From JACMJL01 sp963791805 (GTDB lineage Bacteria; Bacillota; Clostridia; Clostridiales; Clostridiaceae): a DNA stretch of 64,000 nucleotides. Each line of letters begins with the position of its first letter. Positions within the stretch are counted from its first letter, which is position 1. This document shows positions 17,429-25,498 of the stretch, piece by piece. The stretch is taken from assembly GCA_963791805.1 (NCBI GenBank), contig CAWBTU010000006.1, forward strand, positions 1,116,001-1,180,000, given 5' to 3'. The translations under genes were made by a program, and so were the position numbers. The notes below the pieces were generated by a model, which ran no database searches, was not told the DNA's origin, and was given only the letters and a program-made list of their open reading frames with translations.

Positions 17429-18223
17429 TTATACATTTAAATCTCTCTGACCGTAAAAAGTATATGTAACAATCAACAATCCACTGATTATTAAAAATGA
17501 CAAAAATACAAAAATAGAATCAAGGCCTGAATTAAATAAGTTTTTTGCCTCATAATATTTAAAAGGGGTGAGGTACTTTAAGTTTTGAAGTCTATCATTC
17601 ATATTAATTATTACAGATAATATAAAAGTAGCGAGAAGAATTGTAGTAGAAATAGAGGTGGCTGTTTTTGGATTTTTACTTATAGCTGCTATTCCTGTAC
17701 CTATAAATAAAAATATAAGCTGCAGAATAAATAATCCAATCATTAATAATGTAACATCTCTAGTTATTGACTCACCTTTTGCATAATATTTCACCATAAT
17801 AATCGAAGAAACATAAGTAGTAGTATTAAATATAATAATATTTACAAGGGAGGCAAGTAATTTCGAGGTAATAATGTTGTTCCTTGAAACAGGTTTAGCC
17901 ATTAAAAATTCTGCAGTCCTGTCACTTTCTTCCTTTGAGATAATGCTAGCACCCAGCATTGAAGCATGAATAGTTGCCATAATAACTAAATATAGAAATA
18001 GAAGTCCATAATATCCAGTTGCCTTTGATAAATCCAAAGAATTTGTGCCCATTATAGCTTGAAGTGATTTAGGCATTTTTGATATGACTTCATTCATAGA
18101 TTGACCAGAAGTGGACAGACCACCATATTTGCTCATTCCGCTTATAACCATAAGTATTACACCGATACACCAAAGTATTAAAGATTTCCTATAGGATCTC
18201 ATTTCTCTAATAAATATATTCAA
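17429..18223 (-). CDS. ABC-2 type exporter permease
   Basis: 264 residues with six hydrophobic segments (about 13-34, 55-90, 100-125, 140-165, 180-200 and 235-258). The pattern SKEESDRTAEFLMAKPVSRNNI is the hallmark of ABC-2 family permeases. It is the second permease of the operon and a paralogue of the one upstream (both begin M/L-N-x-F/Y-I/L-x-E-x-R/K-x-Y-R-K-S). I chose the TTG start at 18223, seven bases after GGGAG and aligned with the paralogue's N-terminus, over an ATG at 18241. The substrate is unknown; the arrangement resembles drug, bacteriocin or lipid exporters. Confidence 0.82.
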   Translation of the reverse strand: MNIFIREMRSYRKSLILWCIGVILMVISGMSKYGGLSTSGQSMNEVISKMPKSLQAIMGTNSLDLSKATGYYGLLFLYLVIMATIHASMLGASIISKEESDRTAEFLMAKPVSRNNIITSKLLASLVNIIIFNTTTYVSSIIMVKYYAKGESITRDVTLLMIGLFILQLIFLFIGTGIAAISKNPKTATSISTTILLATFILSVIINMNDRLQNLKYLTPFKYYEAKNLFNSGLDSIFVFLSFLIISGLLIVTYTFYGQRDLNV

Positions 18224-18292
18224 AAATATGGCTCCCTTCATTTTTAAATTTAAATTATATTTTGTCTTAAGGCAAAAACACCTAAGTTATTA

Positions 18293-19090
18293 CTAAACTG
18301 CATGAATATCTTTTTTTGAATATATTAAATAGCTTATTGAAATACTGGAAATAATAAATACTAATTCTATGAGTAGAAACCTTGTTTCATAGGAAGAATT
18401 CTTAATAATATAGGTGGTATCAAAGTATTTGAATGGAGTAATATATCGAATTGTAGTATCACCAATAACAGAACTAAACATACTCATTATATAAAATCCA
18501 AATACAGTTGCAAGGGAAATAGGCAGTACTGATTTGATTTTTGGGACAACTACAGATACTAGAATTCCTAGGGACATAAACATAAGTTGAACAAAAAGTA
18601 CAGTGATAGAAATCATAAAAAATGTTCTGTAGTTAAAGGCTTGTTGTTTAACAATTAAGGCCATGAGGCTTGCCGCTATAAAATAAATTATATCAGTTAT
18701 TACTAAAGAAGTTACTACTGCTAAAAGCTTAGCTGTAACAATTTGTTTTCTAGTAACAGGTTTTGTTAGAAGAAAATCAGCAGTTTTTTCACGTACTTCT
18801 TTTGAAAGAATTGAAGTACCTAAATTCATAGCTTGAATTGCTGCACAAAGAAGGACATATAAAAACATATATGAGTAATAACCTAGTAGGGTAAAGAAAC
18901 TGTCTAGTGAGATTCCAAAGGCTTTTCTTACACTTTCAGGGTAATCTTCAAGTAATTTTCTGAAGTCAGTAGCATCTTTATAAAAAACTGGATACATTGA
19001 CAAAAATAGAAGCACCACTAGTACTAATGTACAGGACCATATAATTGTAGATTTTCTATAGGCCTTTAATTCGTGCAAGTACATATTCAT
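18293..19090 (-). CDS. ABC-2 type exporter permease
   Basis: 265 residues and a paralogue of the gene downstream. It has six hydrophobic segments and the ABC-2 signature SKEVREKTADFLLTKPVTRKQI at about residues 92-113. It begins 5 bp after the ATPase gene stop, so the two are surely co-translated, with GAAGGAGG before the ATG. The two permeases probably pair as a heterodimer around two ATPase subunits. The substrate cannot be predicted. Confidence 0.84.
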   Translation of the reverse strand: MNMYLHELKAYRKSTIIWSCTLVLVVLLFLSMYPVFYKDATDFRKLLEDYPESVRKAFGISLDSFFTLLGYYSYMFLYVLLCAAIQAMNLGTSILSKEVREKTADFLLTKPVTRKQIVTAKLLAVVTSLVITDIIYFIAASLMALIVKQQAFNYRTFFMISITVLFVQLMFMSLGILVSVVVPKIKSVLPISLATVFGFYIMSMFSSVIGDTTIRYITPFKYFDTTYIIKNSSYETRFLLIELVFIISSISISYLIYSKKDIHAV

Positions 19091-19095
19091 ATAAA

Positions 19096-19980
19096 TTAGT
19101 CCTCCTTCTCATAGTAATGCATAAAGATTTCTTCAAGGTCTGGCTCTTCTATCCAGAGATTAGACAATTCTATCTCGGATAATTTTTTCATTATCAAGTT
19201 AATATTGCCTCTAAACAAAAAACTTATTAAGTTGTCTGTAACCTCAATATTTGTTACTCCTTCTATATCAAAGTGTTCCTTAGGTATATTAATTTTAGTT
19301 TCAAGTTTAAATTTTTTGTGATTGTTTTCTTTAAGGGTACTTATTTTCTCAAGTTTAATTAATCTACCTTCTTTAATAATTGCTACTCTGTCACATAATC
19401 TTTGAACTTCGCTTAAAATATGAGAAGAGAACAGAATTGTTGAGCCCTTTTGATTTTCTCCTTTTAATAAATCAAAGAATTTCTGCTGCATTAGGGGATC
19501 TAAACCACTTGTAGGTTCATCTAGAATAATTAGCTTTGGCTCATGGAGCAAACCTTGAACTATACCAACCTTCTTTTTATTTCCAAAAGACAAATCGTCG
19601 ATTTTTTTACTAAGGTTAAGATCCATTATTTCAGCTAATTCTTGTATACGCTTATTACAATCCTTTTTATAAAAACTCGCAGAATACCTTAATAAATCAA
19701 TAACCTTCATATTTTCATAATAAAAAATTTCAGAGGGCAAATATCCAATCTCTTTTTTAATCTCAGGCCCAAATTTAACACAATCCTTACCGAAAATTGT
19801 AGCACTTCCGCTGGTAGGGTAAATTAGAGATAACAAAGTCCTAATTGTAGTGGACTTTCCAGCACCGTTAGGACCTATAAATCCAAAGATTTCACCTTCT
19901 TCAACATTAAAACTAATATCAATAATACCTCTAGAATTACCATAAGATTTAGTAAGATTCTTGATTTCTATAACATTCAT
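19096..19980 (-). CDS. ABC transporter ATP-binding protein
   Basis: 294 residues. Walker A GPNGAGKST (about 38-46), ABC signature LSFGNKKKVGIVQGLL (LSFGN rather than LSGGQ), Walker B LIILDEPTSGLDP and the switch His in LFSSHILSE are all present. The C-terminal roughly 80 residues form an accessory domain as in CcmA-type exporter ATPases. The start is set at ATG 19980 (after GAAGGAGG) rather than an in-frame TTG at 20004. It is the first gene of a three-gene reverse operon. The LSFGN signature is common in Firmicute drug/bacteriocin exporters of the BcrA/YhcH type. Confidence 0.92.
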   Translation of the reverse strand: MNVIEIKNLTKSYGNSRGIIDISFNVEEGEIFGFIGPNGAGKSTTIRTLLSLIYPTSGSATIFGKDCVKFGPEIKKEIGYLPSEIFYYENMKVIDLLRYSASFYKKDCNKRIQELAEIMDLNLSKKIDDLSFGNKKKVGIVQGLLHEPKLIILDEPTSGLDPLMQQKFFDLLKGENQKGSTILFSSHILSEVQRLCDRVAIIKEGRLIKLEKISTLKENNHKKFKLETKINIPKEHFDIEGVTNIEVTDNLISFLFRGNINLIMKKLSEIELSNLWIEEPDLEEIFMHYYEKED

Positions 19981-20004
19981 TTCAAAATCCTCCTTCACCA
20001 GCAA

Positions 20005-20270
20005 TTGCTAGTATAGTAACAACTCTTTTGCTATTTTACCCTTTTTCATCTATTATAATTTAAAAACCATAGTAATTGCGGCTTTATTTATAAAGTATCA
20101 ATCAATTCAATCTTAATGTCATTGAAGTATGAGGTCAACAGCATATAAAAAATTTTTTCATATATTATTAAATGTTAACGGTCAAATAGATATTGTTATG
20201 ATATAATATATTGGTCGAAAGTGATTAAATACTTATTTGTATAGTATTTTGTTACAAATAACTAAAGAGG
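20005..20270. promoter_or_regulatory. Divergent intergenic region: ABC operon and LtaS-like gene
   Basis: 266 bp with no gene. A perfect TATAAT at 20202-20207 could be the -10 of the rightward LtaS-like gene, but no good -35 is seen 16-18 bp upstream. Nothing else is recognisable. Confidence 0.3.
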
Positions 20271-22172
20271 GTGATTCTGATAAATACTCAAATAAAAGTT
20301 TTTAAAGAAAAAGCAACTTCCTCCTTAAATAGAAGGATAAAATATTTTTTACATGATATAGTAGGTCAAGTGTTTCTTATTTCTGTAATTCTTGAATCTA
20401 TGTTTTTCATGAAGATTTTAAATACCCCAGGTGCTGCAAAGTTTAAATTAAATTTAAAGCCTAGTATAGATGATCTTTTAATACTTCAAAAAATATATCT
20501 ATATATATTGTTTACAGTAATATTGATGAGTTTTACCTATTTGCTTTCAGAACGAATTCGAGTTGCAATACTAATTATTATTAAAATGCTTTATTCAGTA
20601 TTACTATTAGGGGACATATGGTATTATAGAGGTTTTAAAGATTTTCTAAGTTTGCACAATTTAGGTGAATCACAGAATATGCAGAACTTACACGGAACTG
20701 CCTTTGCAATGGGTAGAAGAATTGATTTAGTCTTCGTTGGTTTTAATATTTTGATTCTTGGAGCAGCAATTATAGCGAGAAAAAGATATAGACCTAAAAC
20801 AAAGGAAAAAGGAATGTTTGCACTTTTATTTATTACACCTTTTCTAATAGTACTTACAATTCATTTTGCTGAAGATTTTCGTGGTAGTAAATATCATGGT
20901 GATGTTTTATTTCAAACACAGTTTATACCCTTTGCAACCATGAGAAATTTAACTCCAATTGGGTATCATTTCTATGATACGGTTGTTTACCTTAAAGATA
21001 ATATGTCCTATAACTTAAGCGAAGGTGATAAGAAAGACATAACAGAATGGCTTAATTATAAAAATGAAAATCTACCTCCAAATGAATATACTGGAATGTT
21101 TAAAGGTAAGAATTTGATATTTATACAAGTAGAATCCTTGGAAAACTTTATGATAAATCAAAGTTATCAGGGACAAGTTTTAACTCCTAACTTGAATAAT
21201 ATGCTAAAAAACAGTTATTATTTTTCTAATTTCTATGAGCAAGTAAATAATGGAAATAGTGCAGATGCAGATTTAATGGTTAATGCTTCTGTTTTACCAG
21301 TAAGAAGGGGAAGTACTTTCTTCAGATTTCCAAACAATGAATATAATACACTACCCAAATTGCTACAAGAGGAGAGTTATTATACTAGATCACTACACTC
21401 TGCTGATGGTAACATATGGAATATAACTCGTGCATTCGAAAACTTTGACTTTAACGAGAGCTGGGATATAAGGGATTTTAGAAAGATTCCAGAAACTGAT
21501 GCCTTTAATATGGGGATTTCTGATAAGAGCTTTTTTAAAGATGTATCGGGAATTATTCCTAAGGACAAGACTCCATTTTATTATTATGCGGTAACAGTAT
21601 CAAGCCATGTTCCATTTACTATTCCGGAAGATTTGAAGACTTTAAAGTTTTCAAGAAGCTTTGATAATAGCTCAATGGGAAATTACTTACAAGCTATAAA
21701 CTATGCAGACAGGCAAATAGGTAGTTTCATTAAAGGTTTAGATGAACAAGGAGTATTAGATAATTCAGTAGTAGTTGTTATGGGCGATCACTGCGGAATT
21801 CATAAATACTATCCTGATAGAGTTAATAGTATGAAAGACAAAGAAGACTGGTGGGAAAACAATACTAAAGTGCCATTTATAGTTTATAGTAAAAGCATTC
21901 AAGGAAAAGAAATTAAAACTATTGGTGCACAGATAGATGTACTTCCAACTGTTGCTGCTTTAATGGGAGTAGATGAAAATAAATATAAAAATACTACTAT
22001 GGGAAGAAATCTATTTAATACAAACAAAAATTATGCAATATTAAATGATGGAACCATTGAAAGTGATAAAAAGCTTTCTAATGCAGATATTAAGCATATA
22101 AAAAAATCTTTTGATATATCAGACTTAATAACGAAATCAGAGTATTTTAAAACTCAAAAACTTGGAAGATAA
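20271..22172 (+). CDS. LtaS-like sulfatase-family membrane enzyme
   Basis: 633 residues. There are five N-terminal transmembrane helices (about residues 28-200) and then an extracellular alkaline-phosphatase-fold domain. Motifs match lipoteichoic acid synthase: metal-site FIQVESLENFMI, nucleophile region NGNSADADLM, HSADGNIWN, and the late MGDHCGIH. The nucleophile position holds Ser in N-S-A-D where LtaS has Thr; both residues are used in this superfamily. It likely transfers glycerophosphate from phosphatidylglycerol to an envelope glycolipid or glycan. Clostridia carry several such paralogues, so the exact product is uncertain. The GTG at 20271 directly abuts AAAGAGG, so the true start may be a few codons downstream at a non-ATG codon. 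A terminator follows. Confidence 0.85.
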   Translation: MILINTQIKVFKEKATSSLNRRIKYFLHDIVGQVFLISVILESMFFMKILNTPGAAKFKLNLKPSIDDLLILQKIYLYILFTVILMSFTYLLSERIRVAILIIIKMLYSVLLLGDIWYYRGFKDFLSLHNLGESQNMQNLHGTAFAMGRRIDLVFVGFNILILGAAIIARKRYRPKTKEKGMFALLFITPFLIVLTIHFAEDFRGSKYHGDVLFQTQFIPFATMRNLTPIGYHFYDTVVYLKDNMSYNLSEGDKKDITEWLNYKNENLPPNEYTGMFKGKNLIFIQVESLENFMINQSYQGQVLTPNLNNMLKNSYYFSNFYEQVNNGNSADADLMVNASVLPVRRGSTFFRFPNNEYNTLPKLLQEESYYTRSLHSADGNIWNITRAFENFDFNESWDIRDFRKIPETDAFNMGISDKSFFKDVSGIIPKDKTPFYYYAVTVSSHVPFTIPEDLKTLKFSRSFDNSSMGNYLQAINYADRQIGSFIKGLDEQGVLDNSVVVVMGDHCGIHKYYPDRVNSMKDKEDWWENNTKVPFIVYSKSIQGKEIKTIGAQIDVLPTVAALMGVDENKYKNTTMGRNLFNTNKNYAILNDGTIESDKKLSNADIKHIKKSFDISDLITKSEYFKTQKLGR

Positions 22173-22181
22173 AATTGTAAG

Positions 22182-22220
22182 GCCTTCGAGATAGTACTAT
22201 ATTCTCGAAGGCTTTATTTT
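22182..22220 (+). terminator. Terminator after LtaS-like gene
   Basis: GCCTTCGAGA (22182-22191) pairs with TCTCGAAGGC (22203-22212), followed by TTTATTTT. Confidence 0.88.
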
Positions 22221-22690
22221 ATGAAGTTATGCATTTTAAATTGAAAAAAAATGAACATTAATGTAAAGAGTTAAGCAAAGAGAAAATGCTTATTAAAGTA
22301 AACTTTTTTTCTGTAATATACAAAGAAAATCAGATTATATTCATTTATAAATAATAAATATTTAATGAACTGCACAAAAAAAATGTCAGAATATTAAATA
22401 TATTACCATTGCATATTTAATATTATTGAAAAGATTATTTAAATATAAAAATGTCAATGAATTTATTGAGAAAAAAAGCAATATAAGTTCATATAAAAAT
22501 GAGAATTTTACTAATTAAATTAATTAAATTTAATTAAATGATTGATATATAAGGATAGTAGACAAAAAATGATTATAGTCGATATATGTCGAGCGAAAGT
22601 GTGAAAAAAATGTAAAAAAAATCATGCTTTAGGGTAAAATTTGTTGTATGATAGTAAGTACAAACTAACATACAAAAAGGGAGACTATGC

Positions 22691-22834
22691 ATGAATTATA
22701 ACTAAAAAGTTAATGTTCAAATTTAATAATTATATCAAAAGCTTCGTAAAAATCAACCATGAGAAAGTAATTGTTGTTGCTATATTTTTTTTCAAATGGG
22801 AGGCTTTGCGGCAATTGTTTACTTACTTATGTAA
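22691..22834 (+). pseudogene. Possible small membrane protein ORF, frameshifted
   Basis: AAAGGGAG followed by ATG at 22691 looks like a real translation start, but the frame stops after four codons. A second frame from about 22695 and 22713 encodes MFKFNNYIKSFVKINHEK then VIVVAIFF up to a run of eight T (22785-22792). A third frame then encodes QMGGFAAIVYLLM and a stop at 22832. One base added near 22694 and one T added in the T8 run would give a peptide of about 48 residues with one transmembrane helix. This is only suggestive. The remaining gene-free sequence at 22221-22690 is AT-rich and shows nothing recognisable. Confidence 0.25.
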
Positions 22835-22868
22835 ATTATCCTAAAAAATAAAGATGGGGGTAAAACAT

Positions 22869-23252
22869 ATGGGAACACCACTTTTAAAACAATCTGAAAA
22901 AAGGTCGGCACATGCAGTCTTTGATTATTTAGATAATAGGGGAATTCCTATAAACAGTGGCAGTGAATTTATTGCTTGCGTTGAAATTGATAAAAATGGT
23001 AAGCCTTTAATAAAAATGAATTTTAAGGTAACAATTCTACCTTATAATATTTTAGGAGACTTTGGTTTAGACATCCATGCGTTAAAGTATACTTGTGTTG
23101 GAGAATTTGAATTATCCAAAGGTTTTAATGAAACCTTTTACGAACATGGTAATTTATATATAAATAATAATGGGTACACAATAATTATCTATAATAAGGA
23201 ATTGCCAGAATTACCTTATTTAAATTGTGACTATAACATAAGAAAACAATGA
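22869..23252 (+). CDS. Hypothetical protein
   Basis: 127 residues; I do not recognise the family. The start is ATG 22869, placed 7-8 bases after GATGGGGGT; an in-frame ATG at 22854 lies inside that site. There is no signal peptide or transmembrane helix. The sequence alternates short hydrophobic strands (IACVEIDKNG, IKMNFKVTILPYN, YTIIIYN), which suggests a small beta-rich soluble protein. It stands alone between the LtaS-like gene and the hydrolase pair, with a possible terminator after it. Coding potential is good: clear ribosome site and normal codon use. Confidence 0.6.
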   Translation: MGTPLLKQSEKRSAHAVFDYLDNRGIPINSGSEFIACVEIDKNGKPLIKMNFKVTILPYNILGDFGLDIHALKYTCVGEFELSKGFNETFYEHGNLYINNNGYTIIIYNKELPELPYLNCDYNIRKQ

Positions 23253-23299
23253 TGAATTTAATTTTAAAGAAAAAAACAAGAAATGAATACATAACTATT

Positions 23300-23338
23300 A
23301 ATACTGTACTTGAGTGTAAATTCGATGCAGTATTTTTT
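23300..23338 (+). terminator. Probable terminator after hypothetical gene
   Basis: AATACTG (23300-23306) pairs with CAGTATT (23328-23334) followed by TTTTAT. The loop is long, so this is moderate support. Confidence 0.55.
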
Positions 23339-23467
23339 ATGAAGTAAAAGCCTTAAAATTCAGTATCCTGTAACACTTGATATACTTTACTATCTACGAA
23401 TTTTGGAGTAAAATTTAAATATAAATTAATAATTATATAATAATTATAATTATGTAGGAGGAAGAAT

Positions 23468-24328
23468 ATGGGAGATAAAAATAACACAATCCAGATTAAA
23501 GAAATAAAAGCAAACGGAATGACATTTAAATGTAGAACAGCAGGTTTAGGAAATGGTGGAGAACCAATAATATTTCTTCATGGATTTCCAGAGAGTTCAA
23601 TAATGTGGAACAATATTATGCTTCATTTTGCTGGGCTAGGATATCAATGTGTCGCTCCAGATCAAAGAGGATATAGTGTTGGCGCAAGACCTAAGGGAAA
23701 AGAAAACTATCATATGGAGAAAATTTCATCTGATGTAATTGCAATTGCAGATGCTGTTGGATTTAAGACATTTCATCTTGTAGGTCATGATTGGGGTGCA
23801 GGAGCTGGTTGGTCAGTAGTTCAACTTTATCCAAATAGAGTAAATGACTGGTCTGCATTATCTATACCACATATGGCAGCATTTGATTGGGCTAAACATA
23901 ATGATCCTTACCAAATGGAGAAAAGTGGATACATGGATAGATTTCAAATTCCAGTATTACCAGAATTAAAAATTAAAGCTAAAGATTTCAAATTAGTAAG
24001 AGACCTTTGGGTAGTGCATCCAAAAGAGGAGGTTGAGGACTATATAAGTATTTTAAGACCATTTGGAGGTCGTACTGCAGCATTAAATTGGTATAGAGGA
24101 AATAAGGATTTTACAATTAATTATGGTGACGTTAATATACCTACTCTATTTATATGGGGAAAAGAAGATCTTGCAATAGGTCGTGTAGGTGTTGAAAAGA
24201 CTCAAGAATATATGAAAGGTGAATACAAATTCATAGAACTTGATGCAGGTCATTGGTTGATTCAGGAGAAGTACGATATTATTACTAAAGAAATTACAGA
24301 ACAAATTCAAAAGCACCCTATCAAATAA
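23468..24328 (+). CDS. Alpha/beta hydrolase, epoxide-hydrolase-like (copy 1)
   Basis: 286 residues. The oxyanion-hole motif HGFPES (38-43), the Asp nucleophile D108 in GHDWGA, lid residue NWYRGN (about 212-217), acid-region IWGKEDLAI and catalytic His in DAGHWLIQE are all visible. An Asp nucleophile with a lid Tyr points to an epoxide hydrolase (or haloalkane-dehalogenase relative) rather than a Ser esterase. It is cytoplasmic, as no signal peptide is seen. It is a tandem paralogue of the next gene; their residues 10-45 are nearly identical. The start has TAGGAGGAAG upstream. The physiological substrate is unknown. Confidence 0.88.
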   Translation: MGDKNNTIQIKEIKANGMTFKCRTAGLGNGGEPIIFLHGFPESSIMWNNIMLHFAGLGYQCVAPDQRGYSVGARPKGKENYHMEKISSDVIAIADAVGFKTFHLVGHDWGAGAGWSVVQLYPNRVNDWSALSIPHMAAFDWAKHNDPYQMEKSGYMDRFQIPVLPELKIKAKDFKLVRDLWVVHPKEEVEDYISILRPFGGRTAALNWYRGNKDFTINYGDVNIPTLFIWGKEDLAIGRVGVEKTQEYMKGEYKFIELDAGHWLIQEKYDIITKEITEQIQKHPIK

Positions 24329-24349
24329 TTAAATTTTTAAGAAAATTAT

Positions 24350-24380
24350 GGACTTTAGCCTATGTTAAAGTCCTAATTAT
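24350..24380 (+). terminator. Terminator between the two hydrolase genes
   Basis: GGACTTTA (24350-24357) pairs with TAAAGTCC, then TAATTATTT. It indicates that the two paralogues are transcribed separately. Confidence 0.65.
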
Positions 24381-24427
24381 TTATCTAAGAATATACGAAA
24401 ACAATTATCAAGTAATACAAGTTATTG

Positions 24428-24456
24428 TTTACAATAAAAGAAGTATAGTGTATAAT
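24428..24456 (+). promoter_or_regulatory. Sigma-A promoter of hydrolase copy 2
   Basis: TTTACA (24428-24433), 17-bp spacer, then a perfect TATAAT (24451-24456), about 50 bp before the start codon. Confidence 0.75.
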
Positions 24457-24507
24457 TTAGATATATTAATAAAACAATATATCTAAATTACATAGGAGGA
24501 AAATATT

Positions 24508-25365
24508 ATGGAAAAAAATAAAATTACTATAAAAGAAATAAAAGCAAATGGCATGACCTTTAAATGTAGAACTGCTGGATTAGGAAACGGAGGGGAGCCA
24601 ATTATCTTCTTACATGGTTTTCCTGAAAGCTCCATTATGTGGAGTAAGTTTATGCTTAGTTTAGCAGATCAGGGCTACCAATGTTTAGCTCCAGATCAAA
24701 GAGGATATAGTGAAGGTGCAAGACCAAAAGGCAATGAAAATTATGCTGTTGATAAACTTGCTTCAGATGTTGTTGCAATTGCAGATCAGGTTGGATTTAA
24801 GAAATTTCATCTTGTAGGACATGATTGGGGCGCAAGTGCTGGATGGACAACTGTACAACTTTTTCCTGAAAGAATAAATGATTGGACTTCCTTATCAGTA
24901 CCTCATATGGCTGCATATCATTATGCTAAAGAACATGATCCTGATCAAATGCAACAAGCTGCTTATATAGGTAAATTCCAGATCCCAATAATTCCAGAAA
25001 TCTTCCTTAAACTTAAAAATTATAAATTCTTACGTGAACTTTGGGTAGATCATCCTGCTGAAGATGTAGAGGATTATCTAGCAATTTTCAAAAAGAGTTC
25101 TGGCCGTAAGGGTGCACTAGGTTGGTATAGAGGAAATAAAGGATTACCATTTAAATTTGGTGACGTTAATACACCTACATTATTTATATGGGGAAATCAA
25201 GATTTTGCAATAAGACGTGCAGGGGTTGATGGAACTCCTCCATATATGAAGGGTGAATTTAAATTTGTTGAACTACCTGCAGGTCATTGGTTGATGCAGG
25301 AACAATATGAAAATGTTACTAAAGAGATTTTAGAGCATATAAAAAGCCATCCAATAAACGCTTAA
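24508..25365 (+). CDS. Alpha/beta hydrolase, epoxide-hydrolase-like (copy 2)
   Basis: 285 residues with the same architecture as its upstream neighbour: HGFPES, GHDWGA with Asp nucleophile, GWYRGN lid segment, IWGNQDFAI, and PAGHWLMQE with the catalytic His. It is clearly a tandem duplicate, but most of the region around residues 150-200 has diverged, so substrate range may differ. It has its own promoter (TTTACA-17-TATAAT) and terminator, so regulation is separate from copy 1. CATAGGAGG precedes the ATG. Confidence 0.88.
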   Translation: MEKNKITIKEIKANGMTFKCRTAGLGNGGEPIIFLHGFPESSIMWSKFMLSLADQGYQCLAPDQRGYSEGARPKGNENYAVDKLASDVVAIADQVGFKKFHLVGHDWGASAGWTTVQLFPERINDWTSLSVPHMAAYHYAKEHDPDQMQQAAYIGKFQIPIIPEIFLKLKNYKFLRELWVDHPAEDVEDYLAIFKKSSGRKGALGWYRGNKGLPFKFGDVNTPTLFIWGNQDFAIRRAGVDGTPPYMKGEFKFVELPAGHWLMQEQYENVTKEILEHIKSHPINA

Positions 25366-25374
25366 ATTTCTTTT

Positions 25375-25412
25375 TAAGGACCTTAGTAGAATTACTAAAG
25401 TCCTTATTTTTT
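25375..25412 (+). terminator. Terminator after hydrolase copy 2
   Basis: AAGGACCTTAGTA pairs with TACTAAAGTCCTT (one mismatch), followed by ATTTTTT. Confidence 0.85.
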
Positions 25413-25498
25413 ACCTATAATATAACTTGAAAGAAGCGCGTAATTAGATTATGATTAGATTAATTTAATAAAATAATTATTTTATGGGGGTTGTAAAT

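Noticed and set aside
22560..22700. c-di-GMP riboswitch near the TCGAGCGAAAGTG segment
   Set aside because: The GEMM consensus and P1 pairing are not there; only a short GCGAAAG-like string matches.
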